From the IMG/VR virus record IMGVR_UViG_3300020202_000155, positions 1 through 39,578 of that record: a DNA stretch of 39,578 nucleotides; one strand, written 5' to 3'. Below, piece by piece: positions 30,597-38,472 of the stretch (position 1 is its first letter; every line of letters begins with the position of its first letter). Source of the DNA: a virus. Position numbers and translations under genes: made by a program. A model generated the notes under the pieces. It was not told the origin of the DNA. It ran no database searches and worked only from the letters and a program-made list of their open reading frames with translations.

Positions 30597-30942
30597 GTTC
30601 AACGTGATGGTGCTGCAGAACACAGATGATGCGGCCACGAGTCTGCAGCGGTTCACCGATTCAATGTCTGCAGCACACGGGGACAAGTTCGCTCTGATGG
30701 ACTGGAAGTTTTTGGCCGACGACCCTCGGCGACTCCTCATCGAGTGGACGCTCAACGATGACGACGAACAGAATGAGAAGCCCGCTGGCTGGAACAAGCA
30801 TGCGCTCGACGACGCCATCAGCCGGCTGCAGTTGGTACGCGATGCCGTGCACTGGAACGTCAGTCGAAATCCGGAGGAGCTGAGAAAGAATATGGACCTC
30901 GTGCTCTCACTTCTTAGGGAGGTGCAACGTGGCCAAAAGTAA
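30580..30942 (+). CDS. Hypothetical protein
   Basis: 120 residues from ATG 30580, overlapping the SNF2 gene end by 17 bases. Mixed alpha/beta, acidic in the middle (WTLNDDDEQNEKPAGWN), ending in a helix (NMDLVLSLLREVQRG). No motif is recognised. Its end carries the ribosome site (GGGAGG) of the Cas4/RecB-like nuclease, which overlaps it. Confidence 0.6.
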   Translation: MATKTRFNVMVLQNTDDAATSLQRFTDSMSAAHGDKFALMDWKFLADDPRRLLIEWTLNDDDEQNEKPAGWNKHALDDAISRLQLVRDAVHWNVSRNPEELRKNMDLVLSLLREVQRGQK

Positions 30943-31900
30943 GAAGCCGAAGATTGTCGAGCCGGAGGTGCTGCTTGGCGAGAGCGGCCCTACAGCTGCT
31001 GGCTGGCACAGTATCGAATCCTTCCTGCAGTGCCCAAAGCGGTACCAGTTCCAGCACATCCGCGGCATTCGAGAGCCGCTGGCTCAGGTGCCAGACCACT
31101 TTGCAGTGGGGCAGATGTACCACGCAGGACGAGCGCGCTGGTTTGCCAACAAGTTCTCCACAACTGAGGAGAGCTGGCAGTCCATCGCCGACGCTGTGCG
31201 GGCGGCCGCTCTAGAGAACAACCTGCCGGTGTCTCCCAAGGCAGAGCGGCAAGCGCTAGTGTACCTGCAAGAGTACGTGCGGCACTACAGCAAGCGCCCG
31301 CTTCCAACGCCGGTGGCGGCCGAGTACCTCGTCGGTCCGGCACCGCTGAAACCGGGCGACCCGTTCTTCCTGTACCGCACCGCTAGACTGGACGACGTCA
31401 GCAAGTACCACGAGGCGGGCGGAGCGTTGTGCGTGGGCGAGAGCAAGACGACCAGCACCACCATCAACGACACGGTGAACCAGTACACCCTGCACGGACA
31501 GACGATGCTGCAGATTCTCCTCTGGAAGATGGCGCCGCAGGGAGAGAAGACGTTCGGTCCGGTCGCGGGCATTATGCTCGACGTCGTAAAGAAAGGTTAC
31601 AACGGTGAGCCGTCGGACTTCGGCCGTCGGTTCATTCCAATCACTGACTACCAACTGAATTGGTACGCCGCTAATATGCAGCGCTACCTTCGCGCTGCCG
31701 CAGGCGTGGACTGGAATGCGGATGCCCCTCGGAATGTCTCTGCCTGTACCTATCTTGCCGGGCGCATGCGCGTGCCGTGTGAGTTCCGAGACCTGTGCCA
31801 GCACGGGCGGAGTGCCAGCAGCAAGTACGTAATGCGCGATGGTACACGGCTCGGTGCGTGGAAGCCTGAGCCAGGCAAGGAGGTGCCGCCATGGGAGTAG
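30929..31900 (+). CDS. PD-(D/E)XK nuclease, Cas4/RecB-like
   Basis: 323 residues from GTG 30929, with GGGAGG upstream. The N-terminus has the Cas4/AddB-type start SIESFLQCPKRYQFQHI with the first cluster cysteine. The catalytic core is FLYRTARLDDVSKYHEAGG then GALCVGESKTTS: D of 'RLDD' and E-x-K of GESK, followed by QYTLHGQTMLQILLW (the Q/Y helix). The C-terminus has three more cysteines (CTYLAGRMRVPCEFRDLC), completing a four-cysteine iron-sulfur set. Probably a 5'-3' or flap nuclease for recombination-dependent replication, working near the annealing ATPase. Confidence 0.88.
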   Translation: MAKSKKPKIVEPEVLLGESGPTAAGWHSIESFLQCPKRYQFQHIRGIREPLAQVPDHFAVGQMYHAGRARWFANKFSTTEESWQSIADAVRAAALENNLPVSPKAERQALVYLQEYVRHYSKRPLPTPVAAEYLVGPAPLKPGDPFFLYRTARLDDVSKYHEAGGALCVGESKTTSTTINDTVNQYTLHGQTMLQILLWKMAPQGEKTFGPVAGIMLDVVKKGYNGEPSDFGRRFIPITDYQLNWYAANMQRYLRAAAGVDWNADAPRNVSACTYLAGRMRVPCEFRDLCQHGRSASSKYVMRDGTRLGAWKPEPGKEVPPWE

Positions 31901-32145
31901 GCGTGCGAGTCACTAGCTACGGCAACCGCATCACGCTGGAGTTTCAGCAACAGCACGTGAATGAGAACGACCCGTACAGCTGGGAGCTGGACGTCTGGGA
32001 GGTGGAAGCGCTGCATGCGCAGCTGGGCGGGCTGCTGCAGCGCATCCGCGAGGTGCATGACAATAGCCCAACCCAGTTGGCGCTGCCCGAGATGCCGTCC
32101 GGCTCGATGGGCCGCTGGCAGAAGTACATCAACGGAGACAAGTAA
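31891..32145 (+). CDS. Hypothetical protein
   Basis: 84 residues from ATG 31891, within the end of the nuclease gene. A beta start (GVRVTSYGNRITLEFQQQHV) and a helix (EVEALHAQLGGLLQRIREV). No recognised family. Tightly coupled to the nuclease and the next gene (TAATG). Confidence 0.6.
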   Translation: MGVGVRVTSYGNRITLEFQQQHVNENDPYSWELDVWEVEALHAQLGGLLQRIREVHDNSPTQLALPEMPSGSMGRWQKYINGDK

Positions 32146-32351
32146 TGCCCGAGTGTAAGTGGAGGCAAAATCCCTCCATCATCGCCACTGCGCGTGTCGC
32201 CTTCACTAGTGATGAAGAGTTCGGCTACGCCGTGCGCGTCATTGACGAGAAGACGGGCGAGATGTTGGAGCTGTGGCCTGAGAGTGAAGTCCAACGAGAA
32301 GATGTGTCCCGTTTCGTGCGGCGCGTGCTGCACAAGAGAGCGATGAAATGA
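32145..32351 (+). CDS. Small hypothetical protein
   Basis: 68 residues from ATG 32145. Beta-rich (IATARVAFTSDEEFGYAVRV, GEMLELWPESEV) then a basic helix (DVSRFVRRVLHKRAM). No family is recognised. Overlaps the next gene by four bases. Confidence 0.6.
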   Translation: MPECKWRQNPSIIATARVAFTSDEEFGYAVRVIDEKTGEMLELWPESEVQREDVSRFVRRVLHKRAMK

Positions 32352-33244
32352 AGGAGCAGACTGGAGAGACGTACCAGAGTTCTACTCTGGCGAAGTCGAT
32401 GTTCGTGGCGGAGAGCAAGGTCGGCAAGAGCGCTGCCATCATTGCCAACGCGCTCGGTGTCTTCCCCTCGCAGAAGAACGGCGGCATTGTCGACTCGCCG
32501 GAGAACCTGCACGTCATCACGTTCGATGCCAACGCGCTGGGCGGCATTCAGCGCTTTCTCACCGAGACGTGTAAGGCCCCGCCGGAGGCCCTCAAGTTCC
32601 GCGTCTACAACCTGCAAGAAGACCTGCGCAAGGTGAGCACCTCTCAGCTGGAGAACGATTACACCCTGTACAACACCATTCACCAGGCGCTGTCGAAGAT
32701 TGCAGACCGCGTGCGCGGAGTGCCGGTGTTGCACATCTCTTCGCTCACCGGCGTGGCTGCCGGCCTTCATCGTGCGCTGGCCGGACCGGCCGGCAAGAAG
32801 AAGGGCGGCGGGATGGACCAGAGCAAGTGGACGGACTACGGCATGCAGCTCAACGAGCTGCGTAACTGGTGCCAGCAGGACTTGTGGCACTGCCTCTGGG
32901 AGGCGCACGTGATGCGTATGGCCAGCAACGGCCAGAACAAGGACGACGAGCCCAAGGAGTCGCTGCAGCTGTACGGTTCGGCGGGTCAGGGCTTTGCCTT
33001 CAACGTGGAGCAGGTGTTCCGCCTGCGCCGCCAGTTCGGTCAGAAGTTCGAGGGCACCAACTGTGACAAGGTGGTGTTCGACACACGGCCCAACATGAAC
33101 TGCGTGGCCAACGGGCGCGGCTTCACGGAGGCGCTCGCTCCCCAGGAGCCGGATCTCGCAGCCGCATTTCAGAAGCTCGGCCTCAAGGTTGGAGGCTGGG
33201 GCGCGAAGAGCGCCAAGCCTTCAGTCGTGAAGGCAGTGAAGTAG
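32348..33244 (+). CDS. Sak4-like RecA-fold ATPase (single-strand annealing type)
   Basis: 298 residues from ATG 32348. The Walker A region is AESKVGKSA (21-29), with the usual glycine-rich start replaced by AES. The Walker B area has PVLHISSLTGVAAG, and later LWHCLWEAHVMRM resembles the second strand of RecA-type phage AAA_24/Sak4 proteins. The C-terminus has FDTRPNMNCVANGRG, a segment common in these phage ATPases. Sak4 proteins cooperate with phage SSB in annealing; the SSB-like gene follows directly here. ATPase assignment is firm, Sak4 role likely. Confidence 0.8.
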   Translation: MKEQTGETYQSSTLAKSMFVAESKVGKSAAIIANALGVFPSQKNGGIVDSPENLHVITFDANALGGIQRFLTETCKAPPEALKFRVYNLQEDLRKVSTSQLENDYTLYNTIHQALSKIADRVRGVPVLHISSLTGVAAGLHRALAGPAGKKKGGGMDQSKWTDYGMQLNELRNWCQQDLWHCLWEAHVMRMASNGQNKDDEPKESLQLYGSAGQGFAFNVEQVFRLRRQFGQKFEGTNCDKVVFDTRPNMNCVANGRGFTEALAPQEPDLAAAFQKLGLKVGGWGAKSAKPSVVKAVK

Positions 33245-33281
33245 ACCAACCCCAACGCAGCAATGAACCAAGGAGCAGTGC

Positions 33282-33929
33282 ATGGCCACAGGCGAGAAGC
33301 GTTTCTCTACCCGCAGTCTGGACCTTCAGAAGAATGACTTTCCTCCCATCACTCCGGGCGACTACACGCTGCGCATTCGCGGCGACAAGACGGAGGTGAA
33401 GAAGAGCAGCGACCCGAACAGCGCTCAGCTGCCGTACGTGAACACGGCGTTCACGGTGGTGGGCTCTGCTCTCAAGGAGGGCGGCAAGGACCGCATGGTG
33501 TTCCATCGCTTCTTCTTGGCAGTGAAGCCCAGCGAGAAGGGCGTCATCATGCCTGCCCGCCCGGACCAGCTGAAGGGGCTGGCAATGGCTCTCGGTGAGG
33601 ACATCGACCTGCCATTTCGTGAGTACCACAACAACAAGACGGGGGAGATGGAGGAGTGCATCGATGCCTCCGCCTTCGCGCGCTGGCTGAAGGAGAACGA
33701 CGGGCGCGAGCTGCAAGGCCACATCAAGACGGAGGTGGCGAAGGCCGAGGACAAGCAGCGGGGCTACAAGGACCGCGATGTCGTCGCTTACTTCATCGAG
33801 ACGGAGCAGCCGACTGTCTCGGAGGACGAGGCAGCCGAAGAGGACGAGGAGGTCGAGGAAGAGGTGGAGGAGGACGAGGAGCCCGCTCCGCCCCCGGCGA
33901 AGAAGCCGGCCAAGAAGGGCAAGCGGTAG
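33282..33929 (+). CDS. ssDNA-binding-like protein with acidic then basic tail
   Basis: 215 residues from ATG 33282 (AAGGAG upstream). Residues about 10-160 form a beta-rich domain (ITPGDYTLRIRGDKTEVK, YVNTAFTVVGSALKEGG, FFLAVKPSEKGVIMPARPDQL, IKTEVAKAED) that resembles the DUF669-like phage proteins thought to bind ssDNA. Then comes a glutamate-rich tail (SEDEAAEEDEEVEEEVEED) and a lysine/proline end. An acidic tail is usual in SSBs; the basic last nine residues are unusual. It pairs with the upstream Sak4-like ATPase. Confidence 0.7.
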   Translation: MATGEKRFSTRSLDLQKNDFPPITPGDYTLRIRGDKTEVKKSSDPNSAQLPYVNTAFTVVGSALKEGGKDRMVFHRFFLAVKPSEKGVIMPARPDQLKGLAMALGEDIDLPFREYHNNKTGEMEECIDASAFARWLKENDGRELQGHIKTEVAKAEDKQRGYKDRDVVAYFIETEQPTVSEDEAAEEDEEVEEEVEEDEEPAPPPAKKPAKKGKR

Positions 33930-33931
33930 CA

Positions 33932-33986
33932 CCGGCGCGAAGTCGGCGGCGCGTGAAGCGCCTTCGGGTCTCTCTAGCGAAGCCGG
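33932..33986 (+). other. Structured leader before the tRNA-like element
   Basis: CCGGC (33932-33936) pairs with GCCGG (33982-33986), enclosing a perfect hairpin GGCGC-GTGAA-GCGCC (33948-33962). It lies directly between the SSB-like stop and the tRNA-like sequence and may belong to the same structured RNA. Confidence 0.5.
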
Positions 33987-33998
33987 AACTGGAGGGGT

Positions 33999-34074
33999 GG
34001 CAGCGTAGCTCAACGGTAGAGCCGCAGAGGGTACGCCTTCGGGCGACGTGAGGTTCGACTCCTCACCGCTGCTG
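33999..34074 (+). tRNA. tRNA-like element with abnormal anticodon arm
   Basis: Acceptor arms GGCAGCG (33999-34005) and CGCTGCT (34067-34073; one G-U), T8/A9, a canonical D-arm (GCTC-AACGGTA-GAGC, 34008-34022) and a canonical T-arm with TTCGACT loop (34049-34065) are all present, with about 76 nt in total. The T-stem can extend to 6 bp. The middle does not form a normal anticodon stem-loop with T33: the best five-pair fold gives loop GGGTACG with mismatches, while CGCC-TTCG-GGCG (34034-34045) makes a stable UUCG hairpin instead. So it may be a degenerate tRNA or a tRNA mimic rather than a working tRNA. No CCA is encoded. Confidence 0.55.
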
Positions 34075-34094
34075 TTTTCACAGGGAGCACAAAC

Positions 34095-34628
34095 ATGGCA
34101 ACCAAGAAGAAGGAGTCGGTCGCGCTTGCGCCCGGCCCGCAGAAGTCGCTGTCGTGGTACGAGCAAGGCGAGACGGTGCTCGGGCTGCTGGCCAAGGAGT
34201 TGAGCACTGAGGTGACCGCGCCACGCATGGCGGAGATTGTGAGGCAGCTCACCACGTGGGAGGAGGACATCGCCGCGCTGGCCAAAGCTGGCAAGCAGCG
34301 GTTGCTGGAGCTTGTCGAGGACAAGGGTGAGGTCGTCACCGAGAAGGGTACCAAGGTGTACGAAGCTGACGGCTGGCACCTGGAAGCGCGGCCGTGGCGC
34401 ACCGGCTTCGACAGCAAGAAGGTGGAGACGATGCTACGCGCCAAGGGGCTGGAGCCCGACACGCACATGAACATCAAGGTGTCGTACGAGGTTGACGAGG
34501 TGAAGCTCAAGCTGTTGCAGCTGAATGGCCGAGTTACTGAAGCGGAGATGGACCTGGCGAAGTACGACCGCAAAATGGTGCTGCTGACCCCCAAGAAGCT
34601 GAAGGGCAAGGAGGCTGACGATGAGTGA
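34095..34628 (+). CDS. Hypothetical protein (177 aa)
   Basis: ATG 34095 with AGGGAG upstream. The N-terminus is lysine-rich and then helical (GETVLGLLAKELSTEV; MAEIVRQLTTWEEDIAALAK); the middle is mixed (KGTKVYEADGWHLEARPWRT), and the C-terminus is basic. There are no cysteines. It resembles phage proteins of unknown function found among replication genes, without a named family. First gene after the tRNA-like element. Confidence 0.65.
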   Translation: MATKKKESVALAPGPQKSLSWYEQGETVLGLLAKELSTEVTAPRMAEIVRQLTTWEEDIAALAKAGKQRLLELVEDKGEVVTEKGTKVYEADGWHLEARPWRTGFDSKKVETMLRAKGLEPDTHMNIKVSYEVDEVKLKLLQLNGRVTEAEMDLAKYDRKMVLLTPKKLKGKEADDE

Positions 34629-35064
34629 GGACATCAAGGACATCGATGTGAACGTGTGGCCAGGCAAGGTGAAGTTCACCGGCGACGTACGCGGTCACTA
34701 CTCCGGCTGCATCGTGGAGGAGTTCAGCAGCCCTCATGTGGCGCAGCAGATGAACGCCTATTCCGAGGCTCATCCCGAACGGCTCATCGTCAACATCACT
34801 CCCATCATGGGAGGCGTGCTCGTCGCGTACACGGTCACCATCGATGCCGACCAGCAGTGGGTGCTGGACCAGCGGGCGGAGGCGGTGCAGGCAGAGGTGC
34901 AGAAGCGTGTAGACGAGCGCAACGCCAACGCCCGCAAGGAGCGCGAGTTGAAGGAGAAGATGGAGGCGGAGCAGCGGCGGCTCGCGAACGTCGGCTTGAA
35001 GTGCGAGCGCAACCACAAGAAGGACAAGAAGAAGGGGACGTCCGATGCCGATAATCAAGAGTGA
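34621..35064 (+). CDS. Hypothetical protein with basic coiled-coil tail
   Basis: 147 residues from ATG 34621. The first 80 residues are beta-rich (DVNVWPGKVKFTGDVRGH; RLIVNITPIMGGVLVAYTVT); the rest is a long charged helix (VQKRVDERNANARKERELKE) ending in lysines. No family is recognised. Overlaps its neighbours by 8 and 20 bases. Confidence 0.6.
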   Translation: MSEDIKDIDVNVWPGKVKFTGDVRGHYSGCIVEEFSSPHVAQQMNAYSEAHPERLIVNITPIMGGVLVAYTVTIDADQQWVLDQRAEAVQAEVQKRVDERNANARKERELKEKMEAEQRRLANVGLKCERNHKKDKKKGTSDADNQE

Positions 35065-35326
35065 GCTGGAGCCCGGCAAGGGGCCGGACGGGCCGCACCT
35101 GGCACTGGTGACAGGACACGACGGCACCGCTATTGCCATCCCGGTGGGCGCCTTCATCTACATCGTGCCGGAGCCGGGCCGTCCGGATCGCATCATCCCA
35201 GTGAATCTGCAGAAGGTGACGCGCGATGTCCTCCAATTCAAGTGCGCCTGCGGGCAGCGAGAGTGCAGCCGCATCCTCAGCTACAAGCTCCGAGTCTCCG
35301 GCCACCATCCGGAGCAGTTCCGCTAA
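35045..35326 (+). CDS. Small protein with Cys motif, overprinted by UDG start
   Basis: 93 residues from ATG 35045. Beta-rich (DGTAIAIPVGAFIYIVPEPG), then a compact cysteine set (FKCACGQRECSRILSYKL) that could bind zinc. Its last 101 bases are shared, in another frame, with the start of the glycosylase gene. No family is recognised. Confidence 0.6.
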   Translation: MPIIKSELEPGKGPDGPHLALVTGHDGTAIAIPVGAFIYIVPEPGRPDRIIPVNLQKVTRDVLQFKCACGQRECSRILSYKLRVSGHHPEQFR

Positions 35327-35780
35327 GACGTGGAAGGTACCGAAGGGGGCCAGGTGCGGGGAGTGTCCGTTTGCCAAGAACGGGCGTCCGCGTCACAAGC
35401 CAGTGCTGGGAGAGGGCAGCCCGCTGCCGTTGGGCATACTGGTTGGTGAAGGACCTGGACACGAAGAGGCGGACATCGGCCGCCCTTTCGTGGGCGCAAC
35501 CGGTCGGCAGCTGGACGAAGAGCTGAGCAACGTCGAGCTGCCGCGCAGCAAGCTGTTCATCGTGAACGCTACGTGCTGCAAGCCGACAACGAAGGACGAG
35601 AGCGACGTGCGCAAGGCGGTGCTGGCCTGTCGAGGTGTGCTGCTTCGGCAGCTGCGGCAGTTCGACAAGCGTGTGCCGGTGCTGGCGCTTGGTAAGTGGG
35701 CGGCGTTCGCCCTCACGTTGCGAGACAAGGGTGTGATGAACGCCCGAGGGTTCATTCGCAGCGACTGGGAGATTCCGTGA
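35226..35780 (+). CDS. Uracil-DNA glycosylase, family 4-like, N-terminal part (split gene)
   Basis: 184 residues from ATG 35226 (AAGGTG upstream); the first 35 residues are low-complexity, as expected from overprinting. Motif 1 is GEGPGHEEADIGRPFVGATG (74-93). Four iron-sulfur cysteines fit family 4: CGEC (44, 47), ATCCKP (117/118) and LACRG (135). The NATCCKP segment corresponds to the conserved 'N.v.C.P'. The C-terminal HP-loop is missing here: the frame stops after RSDWEIP, and the expected continuation LIVTWHPTY is found at the start of the DNA polymerase, 198 bases on in the same frame. Activity may need both parts. Confidence 0.85.
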   Translation: MSSNSSAPAGSESAAASSATSSESPATIRSSSAKTWKVPKGARCGECPFAKNGRPRHKPVLGEGSPLPLGILVGEGPGHEEADIGRPFVGATGRQLDEELSNVELPRSKLFIVNATCCKPTTKDESDVRKAVLACRGVLLRQLRQFDKRVPVLALGKWAAFALTLRDKGVMNARGFIRSDWEIP

Positions 35781-35965
35781 ACGTGTACGACATCAAGAGA
35801 TTCCAGGCGCTGGTGGTGCGAGGACACGTGAGCAGCTGGGCGAACGGCACGCTAGTCGAAGCTCGGCAACTGGCGAAGCCGCTGCAGACCGACCCGACGT
35901 GGGGCAGCCATGCTCGCCGCATGATGCTCGCAGTGATTGAAGAGATGAAGAAGAGAGGACTCTGA
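35777..35965 (+). CDS. 62-residue protein inside the UDG-polymerase split
   Basis: GTG 35777 overlaps the UDG stop (GTGA) and the gene ends just before the polymerase. The product is small and basic (VNVYDIKRFQALVVRGHVSS; GSHARRMMLAVIEEMKKRGL), helical at its end, and looks like a genuine coding sequence. It fills nearly all of the 198-bp insertion that separates the two glycosylase pieces. No family is recognised. It could be a cargo gene, or a peptide that helps the split halves. Confidence 0.6.
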   Translation: MNVYDIKRFQALVVRGHVSSWANGTLVEARQLAKPLQTDPTWGSHARRMMLAVIEEMKKRGL

Positions 35966-35969
35966 TGCC

Positions 35970-37934
35970 ATGCCGCTCATCGTCACCTGGCACCCCACAT
36001 ATGCGTTCTTCCACAACGCCTTTGAATGGGGAGCTTTCAGCTGCGACCTGGACCGCTTTGCGCGCCTTGTGCGAGGAGAACTCCGTCCTGGTCCACGACA
36101 TTTACTCACATCTCCAACAGCAATGGATGTCCGGCGGCTTGTCCGAGAAGGTCTCCCGGTGGCTGTGGATATCGAGACAGCTCCAGAGCATCCTGAGCGC
36201 GGATGGACAGGCAAGGACCCCACGCGCGCTCAGCTCAAGACTGTCGGCCTTGGCAACACCGAGTGGGGACTCAGCTTCCAGTGGGGGCCGGCGCCGTCGC
36301 CGCTCAAGCGGGCAGTTGCTGACGTCCTCGCCGACGCGCGCGTCCTCAAGGTCTTCCACAACGGGTACTGGTTCGACTTACGAGTCCTCTCTCGCTACGG
36401 CTTCGTCGCCAGAAACGTCATCGACACCCGAGATGCGCGGCGAGCAATCAGCAGCACTTCGCGTCTCGCTCTCGGCTATCTCGCATCTCTTTACGACGAC
36501 ACCAACGCGTGGAAAGAGGACGACGAGGACGACGCGAAGGGGCTCGTCTTCACCGACGACCTCGACAAGCTCAAGCGGTACAACGCGCAAGACTGCGTCG
36601 AAACGGCGCGCGTCTGGGAGGGCATCAGCAGCGAAGACGAGTGGCAAACGCCGCGAGTGAAGCGGCTGTACGAGGTGCACGAGCAGCTCTCCATCATCGC
36701 TGCGGAGATGCACACCACCGGCTTCTACGTGGACCAACAGAAGCGACAGGAGCTAGCCGACACGCTGGAGCAGCAGTACTACGCTGCCGAGGCGAAGTTT
36801 CTAGAGAAGGTCGGCATTCCTGGTTTCAAGTGCACGCCCAACGACTTCAGAGCGCTCATCTTCAAGCGGCACGAGACGGCGAAGGTGCGCCGGTTTTCGC
36901 TGCCGGACCCCATCGACCTGGCGTTCTACACGTCAGAGGAGCAGGACAGCATCAGTGTAGGTAAGGACGCATTGCTGTTGCTGCTCATCGACCCGACGGT
37001 GCCGCAGGAGCTGAAGGAACTCATCGACTTGTACTGGGCAGCCGAGAGCGTCTGGAAGGAGCGCAGCACCTTCGTTACCTCGGCGCTCGTGTCGCAGGCT
37101 ATCGGTACAGACGGACGACTGCGGCCAGGCTGGAATACCTGCGGCACGGACACCATGCGCTGGAGCTGCAGCGAGCCGAACATCATGAACATCAAGCAGC
37201 ACCTGCGAGTGATGTACCGCGCAGCGCCCAGCCACGTTCTGGTGCACGCGGACAAGAGCCAGCTGGAGCTGCGAGTGATGGCAGCTGTAGCTCAAGACGA
37301 CGAGCTGCAGAAGCGTCTGGACACGGGCGACGTGTACAGCGAGGACGCTCGCGATTGGTTTCAACTAGGAGCCGACTGCGATGTGAAGAAGCTGAAACCG
37401 GCTGCCCGCAAGAGCGCCAAGATTATCCATCTCGGTGCGCAGTACGCGGCAGGTACCAACACCATCTACAGCCAAGCCCTGCGGCAAGACCGTGGCATGA
37501 AGTTCCAGCTGTGCGACTTGCTGCACAAGGGCTTCAAGAAGACGTACCACCGCACGGTGAGCTACTGGGGGGAGGAGCAGGAGAGAGTACGGGCAACCGG
37601 CTACAGTGAGGGGCGTGTGCTTTTCGGACGACGCACCTACCCACGCGAGCCGCCGATAACTGAAGTGGCCAACTATCCCATCCAGCGGACAGCTGCCGAG
37701 ATGATGAACGTTGAGACCATTGAACTCTGGCGGGCGCTCAAGAAGTACGTACCAAAAGCACGACTCATCGCCCAGCTGCATGACGCGCTGGATGTTGAGT
37801 GCCGAGAGAAGGACCGGGGAGAAGTCGAGCGCATCATGCAGGACGTGTTAGGTACGAGGCAGTACACCATTGAAGGTAAACAGCACACATTCCCCATCGA
37901 GATGAAGGTGGGCACGTACTGGAGCGAAGTATGA
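35970..37934 (+). CDS. Family A DNA polymerase with UDG C-terminal segment at its N-terminus
   Basis: 654 residues from ATG 35970. Residues 1-38 (LIVTWHPTYAFF...) match the HP-loop end of a family 4 UDG, not a polymerase. 3'-5' exonuclease motifs: D67/E69 in VAVDIETAP, N131/D136 in VFHNGYWFDLRVL, Y204/D208 in RYNAQDC. Polymerase motifs: TDTMRWSCSEPNIMNI (393-408), motif A HADKSQLELR with D428, motif B ARKSAKIIHLGAQY (479-492), motif C QLHDALDVE with H604/D605. No 5'-3' nuclease domain. This is the replicative polymerase. The N-terminal segment tethers or completes the glycosylase. Confidence 0.92.
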   Translation: MPLIVTWHPTYAFFHNAFEWGAFSCDLDRFARLVRGELRPGPRHLLTSPTAMDVRRLVREGLPVAVDIETAPEHPERGWTGKDPTRAQLKTVGLGNTEWGLSFQWGPAPSPLKRAVADVLADARVLKVFHNGYWFDLRVLSRYGFVARNVIDTRDARRAISSTSRLALGYLASLYDDTNAWKEDDEDDAKGLVFTDDLDKLKRYNAQDCVETARVWEGISSEDEWQTPRVKRLYEVHEQLSIIAAEMHTTGFYVDQQKRQELADTLEQQYYAAEAKFLEKVGIPGFKCTPNDFRALIFKRHETAKVRRFSLPDPIDLAFYTSEEQDSISVGKDALLLLLIDPTVPQELKELIDLYWAAESVWKERSTFVTSALVSQAIGTDGRLRPGWNTCGTDTMRWSCSEPNIMNIKQHLRVMYRAAPSHVLVHADKSQLELRVMAAVAQDDELQKRLDTGDVYSEDARDWFQLGADCDVKKLKPAARKSAKIIHLGAQYAAGTNTIYSQALRQDRGMKFQLCDLLHKGFKKTYHRTVSYWGEEQERVRATGYSEGRVLFGRRTYPREPPITEVANYPIQRTAAEMMNVETIELWRALKKYVPKARLIAQLHDALDVECREKDRGEVERIMQDVLGTRQYTIEGKQHTFPIEMKVGTYWSEV

Positions 37935-38254
37935 GCGAAGCGGCACTGAGAGTCGTTGCAGACACGCCGGTGGCGGTCATCGAGGAGGAGCACGAGCCGC
38001 GTCAGCTGAGCGATGTGGCCAAGCGCTGGCGGGCCAAGATGAAGAAGGCTCGCGTGAAAGGCGTGTGCTCGCTGAAGGGTTGCACCAAGAAGAGCTACGC
38101 TCCCCGCGGGTTGTGGTGTGAGCCGCACAAGCGGCAGCTGACACTGGAGCAGAACCTAGAGGCTAGCAAGCGACACTACTGGCGCAAGAAGAATGGCGAG
38201 CCGCTGCCGCGCGCAGGGTTGAAGAAGCGGCGCGGCCGGCGGAGCGTGCGATGA
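37931..38254 (+). CDS. Small basic zinc-finger-like protein
   Basis: 107 residues from ATG 37931 (ATGA overlap with the polymerase). The middle has GVCSLKGCTKKSYAPRGLWC followed by EPHKRQL, the same C-x4-C...C-x2-H arrangement seen in the protein at 22905-23195. The rest is strongly basic (KRWRAKMKKARVKG; LKKRRGRRSVR), so nucleic-acid binding is likely. Function unknown. Confidence 0.65.
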   Translation: MSEAALRVVADTPVAVIEEEHEPRQLSDVAKRWRAKMKKARVKGVCSLKGCTKKSYAPRGLWCEPHKRQLTLEQNLEASKRHYWRKKNGEPLPRAGLKKRRGRRSVR

Positions 38255-38472
38255 ACAAAGACGTGCAGCGCCGAAGTGACATGATGCACCGGCTTCGGCA
38301 GCTCTACTACCAAGAGCTGGGGCGCATTGCGTACGCAACCTACAGGGACAACATCTTCAGCAGCGACATGGCGGTGTGGGTAGACTTGCCTGACAACCTG
38401 AAGCACGCGTGGACGGCTGTGGGCAAGGCGCTGTACGACGCGGTGGAGATACCTATCACTCCGTCTCGATGA
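38251..38472 (+). CDS. Small hypothetical protein, last gene of rightward operon
   Basis: 73 residues from ATG 38251 (overlap with the previous stop). Helical and basic at the start (RRSDMMHRLRQLYYQELGRI), amphipathic later. No family is recognised. Its last 17 bases overlap the end of the opposing metallophosphoesterase gene, so the two transcription units converge with no terminator between them. Confidence 0.6.
   Translation: MNKDVQRRSDMMHRLRQLYYQELGRIAYATYRDNIFSSDMAVWVDLPDNLKHAWTAVGKALYDAVEIPITPSR

Noticed and set aside
35965-36660. Alternative frame from ATG 35965
   Set aside because: It overlaps the polymerase out of frame and has a low-complexity product.
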